From positions 109,928 to 173,927 of the forward strand of contig JAEYGZ010000040.1 of assembly GCA_023409535.1 (NCBI GenBank): 64,000 nucleotides of DNA. Reading direction: 5' to 3'. Positions within the stretch are counted from its first letter, which is position 1. The number at the start of each line of letters is the position of its first letter. A program made the translations under genes and the position numbers. This DNA is from Bacillota bacterium. GTDB taxonomy: Bacteria > Bacillota > Clostridia > Lachnospirales > Lachnospiraceae. Below are positions 41,330 to 50,596 of the stretch, in pieces. Below the pieces are notes generated by a model. That model saw nothing but the letters and a program-made list of their open reading frames with translations. It searched no databases and was not told where the DNA came from.

Positions 41330-42850
41330 ATGATGATGCGTATTGCAATTGTAGAAGATGAACCGAAAACAAAGGAAGGGTTAATTAAAATTATCAATAA
41401 ATTTACGGATTATGAAATATGCGGTATCGCTTCGGACGGATTGGAGGGACTCCGTCTGATGAAGGAGTTAAAACCTGATTTAATCATATCAGATATACAA
41501 ATGCCCGGAATGGACGGGTTAACAATGCTTCAGCATTTGGAGCAGGAAGGCATTCCGTCAAACGCATTGATACTTACAGGCTACTCCTCCTTTGATTATG
41601 TCAGAACGGCATTGCATTTGGGTGTGGTGGATTATGTATTAAAGCCGGTAGATGTTGAGAATTTTATATCGGTACTAAGGAAAACGGAAGCTAAAATATT
41701 AAAAGAAAAATCCGAGAAAATTGATTTCGCACAGTTAATCTGGGATTACATGACATGTGAACAGGAGAAGAAGGAAGAATTAATTCGGCAGCTTTCAAAG
41801 CAATTACAGGTAGATGACGGTACGGCAGTCAATCTGTTTTTGGTAAAGCCGGATAGCCTTGATCAGGAAACCGTGGGTGAAATGCTTCATTGCATGAAAG
41901 ATAAGTTAAATACCCTATGTGTAACGAATTTCCAGGTACTGCACCTGTCCTTATCCTATGGAATACTGGTACTAATCATAGATGCGGAAAAAAGTAAATT
42001 CATAAACAGGCTGTTTTCGATCCATATTTTACCTTGTTTAAATCAAATAGGCAGCTGCCATTGCAGTTATGCTTCCATACCTGGTCTTGCCGGACTGGAG
42101 AAAGCCATAAGGTCGTTAAAGGACCTTTTATCCTATGCATTTGTTTATGGCAGCGAAGTAATCCTGGAGAAACAAATGGTGGATAAGCTGGAATTTACCG
42201 AGATCAGATACCCTGAGGATTTGGAAAACCGTATTCGAAAAGAGATAATGTACGGAAATTATGAGAAAGCGTTAATGATAAGCGAGAAATTTAAAGAATT
42301 AATTATAGAAAGCAAGGGCAGACCGGAGTTAATCAGGGAATATACGGCAAGATTTTCTTCCGGTATTTATAACATTGCGAAGGAATACAATCCCCAGCCG
42401 GGGCCGATCTTAATTTTTCATTATTTTATTAATAACATTATTGAAAGTAAAACAAAAACAGATTTGATCATAAACTATAAAAAAATTGTCAACACCATAC
42501 TTGCCGGTACGGATGAGGAGATGGATGTTGATAATTTAACCGTATTAAAAGTAATTAATTTTATCCGGGACAATTACAGTAAGGATATTACGTTAACCGA
42601 GGCTGCTACTCTGGTAGGGGTAACGCCGGAATACTTAAGCAAGCTGTTTAATCAGAAAATCAATGTTAATTTCGTTGTATTTATCAGAAACTTCAGAATC
42701 AGTGTTGCAAAACGTATGATACTTTCCGGAAAATACCGGATGCAGGAGGTTGCCGAGCAGGTTGGCTTCAGGGACCCAAAGTATTTTAATAAGGTATTTA
42801 AATCTGTCTGCGGCATTTCACCGTCAGAGTATAAGAAGGTAATAGTGTGA
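41330..42850 (+). CDS. Response regulator with AraC-type output, YesN type
   Basis: About 506 residues. Several in-frame ATG codons occur (41324, 41330, 41333, 41336); 41330 fits the GAGAAAGG site best. The longer frame from 41204 is unlikely. Receiver domain (about 4-120) with acidic pair EDE, phosphorylation Asp55 (IISDIQMPGMDG) and KPVD. A long linker (about 130-400) of the YesN type follows, then two AraC helix-turn-helix units (about 405-505; ITLTEAATLVGVTPEYLSKL and MQEVAEQVGFRDPKYFNKVF). It likely activates the downstream binding protein and transporter. Confidence 0.92.
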   Translation: MMMRIAIVEDEPKTKEGLIKIINKFTDYEICGIASDGLEGLRLMKELKPDLIISDIQMPGMDGLTMLQHLEQEGIPSNALILTGYSSFDYVRTALHLGVVDYVLKPVDVENFISVLRKTEAKILKEKSEKIDFAQLIWDYMTCEQEKKEELIRQLSKQLQVDDGTAVNLFLVKPDSLDQETVGEMLHCMKDKLNTLCVTNFQVLHLSLSYGILVLIIDAEKSKFINRLFSIHILPCLNQIGSCHCSYASIPGLAGLEKAIRSLKDLLSYAFVYGSEVILEKQMVDKLEFTEIRYPEDLENRIRKEIMYGNYEKALMISEKFKELIIESKGRPELIREYTARFSSGIYNIAKEYNPQPGPILIFHYFINNIIESKTKTDLIINYKKIVNTILAGTDEEMDVDNLTVLKVINFIRDNYSKDITLTEAATLVGVTPEYLSKLFNQKINVNFVVFIRNFRISVAKRMILSGKYRMQEVAEQVGFRDPKYFNKVFKSVCGISPSEYKKVIV

Positions 42851-42881
42851 ATAGCCCCGCAAAGAACATACGGGCCATTGA

Positions 42882-42906
42882 AAGAATAGCAAAAGCAGCT
42901 ATTCTT
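42882..42906 (+). terminator. Hairpin after the response regulator gene
   Basis: AAGAATAGC (42882-42890) pairs with GCTATTCTT (42898-42906). No T-run, so it may be a weak terminator or an mRNA-stabilising stem. Confidence 0.5.
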
Positions 42907-42937
42907 CACGGTTTATGCCCAAAAGGCATGGGCGTTA

Positions 42938-42967
42938 GTGTGAATTATTGAAAAGCATAATTCACAC
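42938..42967 (+). repeat. 11-bp perfect hairpin ahead of the RNA element
   Basis: GTGTGAATTAT (42938-42948) and ATAATTCACAC (42957-42967) with an 8-nt loop, 5 nt before the first of the two related RNA elements. It could be a regulator site for the AraC-type response regulator or part of the same leader. Confidence 0.6.
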
Positions 42968-42972
42968 TTGGA

Positions 42973-43047
42973 AGTTTGTGCCTGCGTAATCCTAGCGTAC
43001 AGGCTGTACGCTGCCCAAACTAATTCAAGAATGCAGGTATGTTAAGT
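42973..43047 (+). ncRNA. Unidentified structured leader element, copy A (pseudoknot-capable)
   Basis: Upstream of the sugar-type binding protein gene. P1: AGTTTGTGC (42973-42981) with GCCCAAACT (43013-43021), one mismatch. P2: AGCGTAC (42994-43000) with GTACGCT (43006-43012), directly adjacent to P1. A CCTGC in the 5' part of the P1 loop (42981-42985) can pair with GCAGG (43033-43037) after P1, giving an H-type pseudoknot. The joining segment is 11 nt in both copies (AATTCAAGAAT here). The segment TGTTAAGT follows, then the gene's GGAGG. A second copy at 46478 has the same layout with one compensatory change in P1. I do not recognise the family. Confidence 0.55.
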
Positions 43048-43060
43048 ACGGAGGATTGGT

Positions 43061-44326
43061 ATGAAACTGTTTCGAATCACCGTTATTTTATCACTGGGGG
43101 TAATCCTTGTCTTATTCTTTATTGCAGGCAATTATTACCGGGATAGCATAAAGAGGCCGCAGATGGCCGGCACATCAGCAGAAAGAAAAGTATTGCGGAT
43201 TTTGGCTCCTTATGAAACAACGGCAAACAGCAGGATGCTGCAGGACATCGCAGGCCAGTATTCTATGCTTGAAGCTAATCCCAAAGTGGAAATCAAGTTT
43301 ATCTCCAAAAATGATTTCAAAAAAGAAATCTGTATGAATTTGGATCAGGACCAGTTAGCGGATCTGATTATATGCGACAATTCTATTATGCCTGCGCTGA
43401 TTAACCTGAATGTACTCAGAGATATCAGTAATTATATTGATGAGACCTCTAAGGAGTCCCATTATTTTTTAGGACAGTGGAACAATACCAGAAGCGACGG
43501 TAAATATTATGGGCTTCCATTTACCTGTGATCCCTATGTGCTGATATGGAATAAGAATTTATTTGCAGAGCATGAGGTTGACCTGCCGAAGAGCTGGGAG
43601 GACTTAAAGGCCGCCGCAAGAAAGGTCCAGGAAATCGGAATTAACGGAATCGGAATCGGGGCAAAGCAGCCGGAAGAAGTAACTGCTTTATTCATACAGC
43701 TGCTTTATTCGACCGGAGGCTCCATCCGGGAAATTAACGGAGACGGAGGCATGAAAGTATTCGAATTGCTTAATTATCTGAAGAACAACAAGCTGCTCCC
43801 GTCAAGATGCATCAACTGGAATCAGCTTGATTTAACCAACAAATTTATGGACGGTGAAGTTGCAATGATGATAAATAATCTAAGTGCCTTATCTGTTATC
43901 AAAGCCGGTAATGTTGATTTTGAGGTGGGAGTTGCAGCTGTTCCGTATGAAAAGAAAGAAAATTATATGTTTCATGGTAAAAATATAGGCATTTCGATTA
44001 CTGCGGATTATGAAGCTTCCATTCGGTTTCTGGACTATATTACACAGAAAAGCATAGTACAGCAGATTGCAGATGCGACAGAAAGCATACCTGTACAGGT
44101 GGATGTTGAATACAACTTTGAAAATGACGGCTATGTGCTCAGCAAGGAGTTTATCCAAAAGCAGAAAGTACATGGGATAGCAAGAAGCTCACTTAATTCC
44201 TGGTTCGATATTTCAGCTGCCATATCGGACGGGATTTGCCAATTGCTCAGTGAAACGGATCCATCCATTCGAACGATCGCAGACACCATGCAGGATAAAG
44301 TGAGAATAGCCATTATCGAAAACTGA
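43061..44326 (+). CDS. Sugar-type extracellular solute-binding protein (membrane-anchored)
   Basis: 421 residues, CGGAGG 6 nt upstream. An uncleaved-looking N-terminal helix (about 5-24) without a lipobox cysteine anchors it. Then comes an SBP_bac_1 fold: LIICDNSIMPALI, GKYYGLPFTCDPYVLIWNKNLF split over about 147-168, and SWEDLKAAARKV. It immediately follows the YesM/YesN genes, and no sugar-type permeases (MalF/MalG) follow. It may therefore serve as a sensing partner of the kinase rather than as a transport subunit. The RNA-like element at 42973 lies in its leader. Confidence 0.85.
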   Translation: MKLFRITVILSLGVILVLFFIAGNYYRDSIKRPQMAGTSAERKVLRILAPYETTANSRMLQDIAGQYSMLEANPKVEIKFISKNDFKKEICMNLDQDQLADLIICDNSIMPALINLNVLRDISNYIDETSKESHYFLGQWNNTRSDGKYYGLPFTCDPYVLIWNKNLFAEHEVDLPKSWEDLKAAARKVQEIGINGIGIGAKQPEEVTALFIQLLYSTGGSIREINGDGGMKVFELLNYLKNNKLLPSRCINWNQLDLTNKFMDGEVAMMINNLSALSVIKAGNVDFEVGVAAVPYEKKENYMFHGKNIGISITADYEASIRFLDYITQKSIVQQIADATESIPVQVDVEYNFENDGYVLSKEFIQKQKVHGIARSSLNSWFDISAAISDGICQLLSETDPSIRTIADTMQDKVRIAIIEN

Positions 44327-44434
44327 GATTAATAATTTACTCCTTTGTTAAAAATTTGGAATTGTTAGGAAAAACATCTGGGTGTTACGATGAAATTGTA
44401 ACATATTAACAAATTCTAATAGAGGAGGCTATTT

Positions 44435-46432
44435 ATGAAAAAGGCAATGCGACGGGTACTGGCATGCGTCGTGGCTACTGTTCTTGTGGCTGCTGCGCTT
44501 GCAGGCTGCAGTAAGCCGAAGGAAACGACGACCGGAAATGATAATGCTCCCGGTGTGACACAAAAGGCGGAGGATAAATCGGAGACTGTGACGGAGGCTG
44601 CACCGGCGGGAGAAATGACGGAAGTTGGAACGCCGAGAAATGAAACACTGATCGTTGAATGCCAGTCACCTACCGACACACCCGGACAATTTAATTCCTA
44701 CATGCAGGGAACTACCATGGGCTTTGGTATTCATCAGCTGATGTCGGCGATGATGTGGGAGATTGATACGATAAAGGGTGAGCAGTTTGGCGAGGTTGCG
44801 GAAGGCATGCCCGAATCAAATGCTGATTTTACCGAGCATATCGTTAAGATTCGTCAGGGGATTAAATGGTCTGACGGTGAGGATTTAACTGCCGACGATG
44901 TTGTATTTACATTTAATATGATCATGACTAACCCCGGCATACTTCAAAATGAATATTACAATCAGGTATTCAAATCCGTTGAGAAGGTGGATGATTATAC
45001 CGTTAAGGTTGTTACGAAGGAGTCTTTCCCGCGTTTGGCACAGAAGTTTGGGGTTACCATCTGGGGGAATGATTTAAGGATCGTTCCTGAGCACATCTAC
45101 TCAAAGCAGACGGATGTTACCCTGTTTAAGGATTCGAATCCTGTTGTCGCCGGCCCTTACACAGTTAAGGCTTATGATGAATTAGGAAAATGGATTCTGT
45201 ATGAACGCCGTGAAGACTGGCAGGCCAGCACAGTGGGCGTTGTGACAGGGAACCAGCCTAAGGCGAAATATGTATGGTTCCGGAATCTTGGAGATGATAC
45301 AACCCGCCAGATGAGTCTGATCAATAACGAGGTCGATATCCTTTGCGAAGTTACACCGGAAATGCTGGAGGTTATGATTGCACAGAACCCGAATATCGCA
45401 TGCTGGTATAAGGATTTTCCGTATGCCACCAGTGATGATCCCTGCTCAAAGGGTTTGCTTTTCTCCATGGGGAAAGGGGCTCCCTATGACAACAAGGATT
45501 TTCGTTGGGGTATTGCACTTGCAATGAATTTTGATGAGATATCACAGAATATATTCGACGGTGTCGGCCGTTCTTCACCGTTCCCGATGCTTACAAACAC
45601 AAGTGCCGCTCAGGAGCTGTATGTGAAGCCTATCCTTCCATGGCTTCATGACCTCGAACTTGATTTAGGCGACGGTACGACTGTGAAGCCTTTCGACGAT
45701 GGTTATGCAGAAAGAATCGCCGGCGTTCTCCGGGATAAAGGCTATGATATCCCCACAGATCACGAGGCTCTTATCGATATGTTTGGCGTAGGCTGCTGGA
45801 AATACGATCCTGTGGCAGCAGAAAAGCTGTTTATGAAAGCAGGCCTTGAGAAAAAGGAGGACGGATGGTATTTTAACGGTAAGCCATTTACGTTTAATAT
45901 GACCTACTTAGCGGATACGGAAGCGCAGGCCGGCCGTGGTACCCAGGCAGCCTATGACCAGCTGACGAAATTCGGCTTCAAAATCAACCTTGCCAGTGAA
46001 TCCAGTGCAACCTGGGATACCAATGGTTTTACCGGACAGTTTGATATAGCCGGATACTGGCCGACCGGTTTCATAACCAAAGATATTTATTCACAGATCA
46101 ATGGCTGGGATGCCGATCTTATCGTACCCATCGGAGAGAAGGGTTCCGGTCAGTCAGGCCGTTGGAATAATGCCGAAGCTACCGAGATCATTCACGAACT
46201 GGCAAAGCTTTCACCGGATGATCCCAAATCCTATGAGCTGGGGTTGGAATTTTTCAAGATTTCAATTGAAGAGCTTCCTTTTATCGGTTTCCATTCCGGA
46301 GTTAAATTTGTTCCGACAAACAGCACTTACTGGACGAACTACCCAAGTGCCGACAATCCCTATAACGGTCCCTGGTGGTGGTGGAGCTGCTTTAAATATA
46401 TAACAACAGAGATTACACCGGTAAATAAATAA
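44435..46432 (+). CDS. Oligopeptide/oligosaccharide-type ABC substrate-binding lipoprotein (SBP_bac_5)
   Basis: 665 residues, GAGGAGG 6 nt upstream. Signal peptide with lipobox LAGC (Cys about 24), Thr/Glu-rich linker, then the family 5 domain: IKWSDGEDLTADDVVFTFNMI split over about 145-165, and KEDGWYFNGKPFTFNMTY. Family 5 proteins bind peptides, nickel or oligosaccharides. The YesMN pair and two sugar-type binding proteins nearby favour an oligosaccharide. A GTTAC/GTAAC dyad lies at 44376-44402 in the leader. Confidence 0.9.
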   Translation: MKKAMRRVLACVVATVLVAAALAGCSKPKETTTGNDNAPGVTQKAEDKSETVTEAAPAGEMTEVGTPRNETLIVECQSPTDTPGQFNSYMQGTTMGFGIHQLMSAMMWEIDTIKGEQFGEVAEGMPESNADFTEHIVKIRQGIKWSDGEDLTADDVVFTFNMIMTNPGILQNEYYNQVFKSVEKVDDYTVKVVTKESFPRLAQKFGVTIWGNDLRIVPEHIYSKQTDVTLFKDSNPVVAGPYTVKAYDELGKWILYERREDWQASTVGVVTGNQPKAKYVWFRNLGDDTTRQMSLINNEVDILCEVTPEMLEVMIAQNPNIACWYKDFPYATSDDPCSKGLLFSMGKGAPYDNKDFRWGIALAMNFDEISQNIFDGVGRSSPFPMLTNTSAAQELYVKPILPWLHDLELDLGDGTTVKPFDDGYAERIAGVLRDKGYDIPTDHEALIDMFGVGCWKYDPVAAEKLFMKAGLEKKEDGWYFNGKPFTFNMTYLADTEAQAGRGTQAAYDQLTKFGFKINLASESSATWDTNGFTGQFDIAGYWPTGFITKDIYSQINGWDADLIVPIGEKGSGQSGRWNNAEATEIIHELAKLSPDDPKSYELGLEFFKISIEELPFIGFHSGVKFVPTNSTYWTNYPSADNPYNGPWWWWSCFKYITTEITPVNK

Positions 46433-46477
46433 TAACCTGTATCTTGGTTTGGAAATAAAAGGCACTTTTAGCTGGAT

Positions 46478-46551
46478 AGTTTGTACCTGCGAAAATCCAA
46501 GCGTACAAACGGTAAGCTGTACAAACTAACTCAAAGGTGCAGGCTGTTAAG
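46478..46551 (+). ncRNA. Unidentified structured leader element, copy B (pseudoknot-capable)
   Basis: Same layout as the element at 42973. P1: AGTTTGTAC (46478-46486) with GTACAAACT (46519-46527), nine perfect pairs. P2: AGCGTAC (46500-46506) with GTAAGCT (46512-46518), one mismatch. CCTGC (46486-46490) can pair with GCAGG (46539-46543). The 11-nt joining segment AACTCAAAGGT and the trailing TGTTAAGT are conserved. At the eighth P1 pair copy A has G-C and copy B A-U, a compensatory change. It lies between the family 5 binding protein and the permease genes. Confidence 0.55.
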
Positions 46552-46590
46552 TGGTATGAATTATTTATCCTTCCTACCAGTTATAAAGAT

Positions 46591-46635
46591 ATACTGTTTG
46601 CTGCCTGGCGGAACTCACCGGGCAGCAAGCAGTAT
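46591..46635 (+). terminator. Strong intercistronic hairpin between binding protein and permease genes
   Basis: ATACTGTTTGCTGCC (46591-46605) pairs with GGCAGCAAGCAGTAT (46621-46635) over 15 positions, with a G-U wobble. No T-run follows. Such stems between a binding-protein gene and its permease genes commonly limit read-through and protect the upstream mRNA, giving excess binding protein. Confidence 0.6.
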
Positions 46636-46748
46636 AAGTATATCATCCATAAATCAACCCGGATAACATCTGATTATTATCTGATATAGATACTTATTAA
46701 CCGAGTAGTCGTAAGGACTGCACCAATATAATACTGGGAGTGAATCCG

Positions 46749-47747
46749 TTGAAATTTCGCAAATATTTCGGTCTGAGGTTATTAACTTATTTATTGACCG
46801 TGTGGATTGGAATTACTTTTATATTTTTTATACCCCGTATGTTTCCCTCCGATCCTGTTGAGAACATGATCGGCCAGATACAGTCCCGTTCCGGTCAGAT
46901 GGATCCTGCACAAATGGAGGCACTTCGTTCACAGCTCAGGGTTCAGTTCGGTCTTGAAGGATCACTGGTTGAGCAATACGGCACTTTCCTGTGGAAAGGA
47001 TTATTTCACTTTAATTTCGGCCCGTCTCTGATGAGTTATCCTACTCCCGTCGGTGAGATCATCGGTATGTATTTGCCATATACGCTTTTTCTTTCGCTGA
47101 CGACTACCGTTATCGCCTGGATGATCGGCAATATCATAGGCCTTCTTGCCGGATTTAGAAAAAACAAGCTTTCCTCCAAGATTCTGGAGGGAATAGCCAT
47201 ATGCATTTATCCTGTTCCGTATTTTATTATTGCACTGGTGCTGCTGATTGTATTTGCATTTATTCTGGGATGGTTTCCTATTCAGGCTACCATAAACACC
47301 CAGGGAAGTTTTATGGTTTGGTTCGTTTCGCTTCTTAAAGCCTCTATTCTTCCGGCGTTGTCCATGCTGCTGGTAGGTACCGGCTGGTGGATCATATCCA
47401 TGAAATCCCTTGCAGGTACCACCTCAGAAGAGGACTTTGTCCTTTTTGCCCGCTACAGGGGGATCTCTGAGGGTAAAATCGGTAAAAGCTATGTGTTCAG
47501 AAATTCGATTCTGACTCAGGTTACAGCGCTGGCAATGAGCCTGGGTGTCGTATTTGGCGGTTCTATCATGACGGAGATTGTATTCGGTTATCCGGGAGTC
47601 GGTTCTTTGGTGCAAAAAGCGATCCTGATGTCAGACTATAACATGATACTTGGCTGCATCACAATTTCAATTGTGGCAATATCGACTGCAACATTGATTG
47701 TGGATCTGATCTATCCGTTTATCGATCCGCGTATTCGATACAATTAG
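46749..47747 (+). CDS. ABC permease, DppB/OppB type
   Basis: 332 residues from a TTG at 46749, 8 nt after TGGGAG; a GTG at 46740 overlaps that site. Six membrane segments: about 12-30, 95-120, 130-150, 160-185, 235-260 and 300-322. The RMFPSDPVENMIG region is typical of the OppB N-terminal domain. The EAA loop (FARYRGISEGKIGKSYVFRN, about 229-248) docks to the ATPases. Partner of the next permease. Confidence 0.9.
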   Translation: MKFRKYFGLRLLTYLLTVWIGITFIFFIPRMFPSDPVENMIGQIQSRSGQMDPAQMEALRSQLRVQFGLEGSLVEQYGTFLWKGLFHFNFGPSLMSYPTPVGEIIGMYLPYTLFLSLTTTVIAWMIGNIIGLLAGFRKNKLSSKILEGIAICIYPVPYFIIALVLLIVFAFILGWFPIQATINTQGSFMVWFVSLLKASILPALSMLLVGTGWWIISMKSLAGTTSEEDFVLFARYRGISEGKIGKSYVFRNSILTQVTALAMSLGVVFGGSIMTEIVFGYPGVGSLVQKAILMSDYNMILGCITISIVAISTATLIVDLIYPFIDPRIRYN

Positions 47748-47763
47748 ACAGGAGGCAGGAATT

Positions 47764-48600
47764 GTGAGGAGATTTTGGAAGAATGCGAATTTCAGGTTAA
47801 AAGCAGGGCTGATAATGACGGCAGTCTTTATTGTTATTGGTTTTGTCCTATACTTTTTACCCCATATCAATCCCTTTACCTTTAATTCATATCCGAGTAA
47901 GTTAAAACCTTCACCGGAACATTGGCTGGGAACTACCAGCATGGGGCAGGATGTATTGTGGCTTTTGATTGAAGCGATACATAATTCACTTTTAATCGGC
48001 CTTATCGTGGCTACCATCGGTACGGTTGCAGGTGTGTTTGTAGGGCTTCTGGCAGGCTTCACAGGCGGGCGGCTTGATCGGGTGCTTACCGTTGTAACAG
48101 ATACTTTTATCATCATACCTTCCCTTCCGATCCTTATACTGATGACCTCATTTATGAAAGGAGCATCTACCGTTTTCATCATGGCCCTGGTACTTGCCAT
48201 ATTCGCCTGGGCCTGGCCGAGCCGTCAGATCCGTTCCCTGGCGCTTTCCATGCGGGAGCGGGATTTTATCCATACGGCGTGGTTTTCGGGAGAAGGTACC
48301 GTTCAGGTTATCGTAACAGAGATACTTCCCTATGCGCTTACCTGGTCCCTTTCTAATTTCATGAATGCGACACTTGCCGCAATCGCTTCCGAATCCAGTC
48401 TCGCTGTTCTGGGTTTGTCACCCGGAAATCTTATCTCCCTGGGAAATATGATTCAATGGGCAAGAGACCGTAATGCGATCTTTACGAAACAGTGGTTCTG
48501 GATCGGCTCTCCGATTTTAGCTACGGCTGTTTTATTTATCGGACTGTTCCTCCTGATCACAGGTTATAATGATTATTTGTCAATGAAAAGAGGGAGGTAG
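47764..48600 (+). CDS. ABC permease, DppC/OppC type
   Basis: 278 residues from a GTG with AGGAGGCAGG upstream. An N-terminal helix (about 15-35), then LGTTSMGQDVLWLLIEA (about 58-74), the signature of OppC permeases, five more helices, and an EAA loop MRERDFIHTAWFSGEG. Ends 3 nt before the first ATPase gene. Confidence 0.9.
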   Translation: MRRFWKNANFRLKAGLIMTAVFIVIGFVLYFLPHINPFTFNSYPSKLKPSPEHWLGTTSMGQDVLWLLIEAIHNSLLIGLIVATIGTVAGVFVGLLAGFTGGRLDRVLTVVTDTFIIIPSLPILILMTSFMKGASTVFIMALVLAIFAWAWPSRQIRSLALSMRERDFIHTAWFSGEGTVQVIVTEILPYALTWSLSNFMNATLAAIASESSLAVLGLSPGNLISLGNMIQWARDRNAIFTKQWFWIGSPILATAVLFIGLFLLITGYNDYLSMKRGR

Positions 48601-48603
48601 GAG

Positions 48604-49575
48604 ATGATAAAAATAGACCATTTGTCCACCTCATATTCAACAATAGACGGACCGGTTCACGTGATTAACGATGTGGATTTTGAAATATTTGACAATGAAA
48701 TTTTCGGAATCGCCGGAGAATCAGGCTGCGGTAAGACGACTTTATTAAAAGCCCTGTATGATATTATCGAGTTTCCTTTGATTGTGGATTCGGGGAAGCT
48801 TATCCTTAGCGGCGAGAAAGACGGAAAAGCCTTTTCCTATGAAACGGGCCAGATCAGAAAGACCTGGTGGAATACTATTTCTTATGTGCCTCAGGCAGCG
48901 CAAAGTGTATTAAATCCCATTGTGACCCTGAAAAATCAGTTTCTGGATTCCATTCCGAAAGCGGAGAAAAGGCGGGAAACAAAAGAACAAACCTTAAAGA
49001 GGGTTGCGGACTATCTGGAAGAGCTCAGTCTCTCCCCGGATTTACTGAAGGCTTATCCTTTCCAGCTATCTGGAGGGATGAGACAGCGGGTCATTATTGC
49101 CCTGGCTACGTTTATGTCGCCTAATATTGTCCTGGCAGATGAACCGACCACTGCTCTTGACGTTGTGGTCCAGCGGGGGATACTTATGATGCTCCTGCGT
49201 CTTCAAAAGCGGTTAAAGAACACGATGGTGATCGTAAGTCACGATATGGGCGTACATTATCAGATCACAGAACGTATGGGAATTATGTATTCCGGAAGTA
49301 TTGTTGAGCTCGGTAAAACGGAAGATATCTTTGAAAGGCCGGTCCATCCGTATACGCAGATGCTGGTAGGCGCACTTCCCCGGGTAGGTGATAAGAGTCA
49401 GAAAACAGGCATACCAGGAAGGCCTCCCGCACTGACTAACCCGCCTCCCGGCTGCAGGTTTGCCCCTCGCTGTCCCAGAGCGACACAAGACTGCAGGGTA
49501 TCGGTACCGAAGTTTCGTGAGGTGGAGCAGGGGCGTTTTGCAGCTTGCCATTTACTGAACAGTGGGGAGGGATAA
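48604..49575 (+). CDS. ABC transporter ATP-binding protein, DppD/OppD type
   Basis: 323 residues. Walker A GESGCGKTT (about 39-47), an insertion typical of OppD, signature LSGGMRQRVIIALA, Walker B IVLADEPTTALD, H-loop IVSHD. The C-terminal oligopeptide-transporter domain has the cysteine motif PPGCRFAPRCPRATQDC, which binds an Fe-S cluster in characterised members. Paired with the next ATPase. Confidence 0.93.
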   Translation: MIKIDHLSTSYSTIDGPVHVINDVDFEIFDNEIFGIAGESGCGKTTLLKALYDIIEFPLIVDSGKLILSGEKDGKAFSYETGQIRKTWWNTISYVPQAAQSVLNPIVTLKNQFLDSIPKAEKRRETKEQTLKRVADYLEELSLSPDLLKAYPFQLSGGMRQRVIIALATFMSPNIVLADEPTTALDVVVQRGILMMLLRLQKRLKNTMVIVSHDMGVHYQITERMGIMYSGSIVELGKTEDIFERPVHPYTQMLVGALPRVGDKSQKTGIPGRPPALTNPPPGCRFAPRCPRATQDCRVSVPKFREVEQGRFAACHLLNSGEG

Positions 49576-49576
49576 G

Positions 49577-50596
49577 ATGTCTGAAAAACTGTTAGAGCTT
49601 CAAAGAGTCAGTAAAATATTTCAAATCGGCGGAATGCTCAGTAAAAAGAAGCTTGTGGCTGTGGATGATGTCAGCATTGAGATCGATGCCGGTAACCCGG
49701 TGATATTTTCTATTGTAGGTGAATCCGGCTGCGGCAAATCTACCCTTTGTAAGATGATATTGCGTCTGCATAAACCGGATCAGGGTGATATTATGCTTTC
49801 GGGCAGATCATACAAAGACACGAAAGGGTATGATCCTTTTCAGTTCAGGCTGGACGTACAGCCGATCTTCCAGAATCCCTATGAAGCTTTTTCAATGCGT
49901 AAAACAGTGGATACTTACCTGTTTAATACCGCACTTCGATTAAACATTGCAAAAAACTATAACGAAGCTGAAAGATTAGTGGATGATACCCTGAAAAGCG
50001 TGGGTATGTCACTGGAGGTAGTAAAGGGCAAATACCCCGCCCAGTTTTCAGGCGGAGAGCTGCAGCGGGTGTCCATCGCCAGAGCACTCATCACCAGACC
50101 AAAGCTTATTATAGCCGATGAGCCTGTTGCTGCCATTGATGCATCTATGAAAATGAATATTGTAAATCTGTTTAAAGAGCTGAAGGATAAATATCAGGTT
50201 TCTTTTATCTATGTTACCCATGATCTTTCAACAGCCTACTATATATCGGATTATATAGCAACTTTGTATAGAGGCTGCCTGATCGAATACGGACAGGCAA
50301 AGGAGATCATGGACAATCCGGCACATCCGTATACGGAGCTTCTGATGAATGCAGTTCCCAGGATCGGTGAAAAGTGGAATCAGGAATTGGTAATGCCGGA
50401 TACGGAGGACAAAGAATATGCAATCACCTATTGCAAATTTGCTCCCCGCTGCCCTTATGCTGCCGAGGAATGCAGAAAATCAAGACCGGAAATGAAAGCT
50501 TCCGCCGACGGGCGAAAGGTGTTATGCTTCCATCCGTTAAACGGAAATCAGCAAACTTCCAAGGTTTATTCGGTAAAAGGAGAAGTGTTTCAATGA
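49577..50596 (+). CDS. ABC transporter ATP-binding protein, DppF/OppF type
   Basis: 339 residues from the ATG at 49577, 6 nt after GGGGAGGG. Walker A GESGCGKST, signature FSGGELQRVSIARA, Walker B LIIADEPVAAID, H-loop YVTHD, and C-terminal CKFAPRCPYAAEECRKSRP with the same cysteine pattern as DppD. It overlaps the next binding protein gene by 4 nt (ATGA), linking a sugar-type binding protein to this transporter. Confidence 0.93.
   Translation: MSEKLLELQRVSKIFQIGGMLSKKKLVAVDDVSIEIDAGNPVIFSIVGESGCGKSTLCKMILRLHKPDQGDIMLSGRSYKDTKGYDPFQFRLDVQPIFQNPYEAFSMRKTVDTYLFNTALRLNIAKNYNEAERLVDDTLKSVGMSLEVVKGKYPAQFSGGELQRVSIARALITRPKLIIADEPVAAIDASMKMNIVNLFKELKDKYQVSFIYVTHDLSTAYYISDYIATLYRGCLIEYGQAKEIMDNPAHPYTELLMNAVPRIGEKWNQELVMPDTEDKEYAITYCKFAPRCPYAAEECRKSRPEMKASADGRKVLCFHPLNGNQQTSKVYSVKGEVFQ

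Noticed and set aside
42973..43037. Assignment of the RNA element to preQ1, fluoride, ZTP, SAM-II or c-di-GMP-II riboswitches
   Set aside because: The consensus sequences of these classes as I recall them do not match the conserved bases; only the general pseudoknot topology is shared with some.
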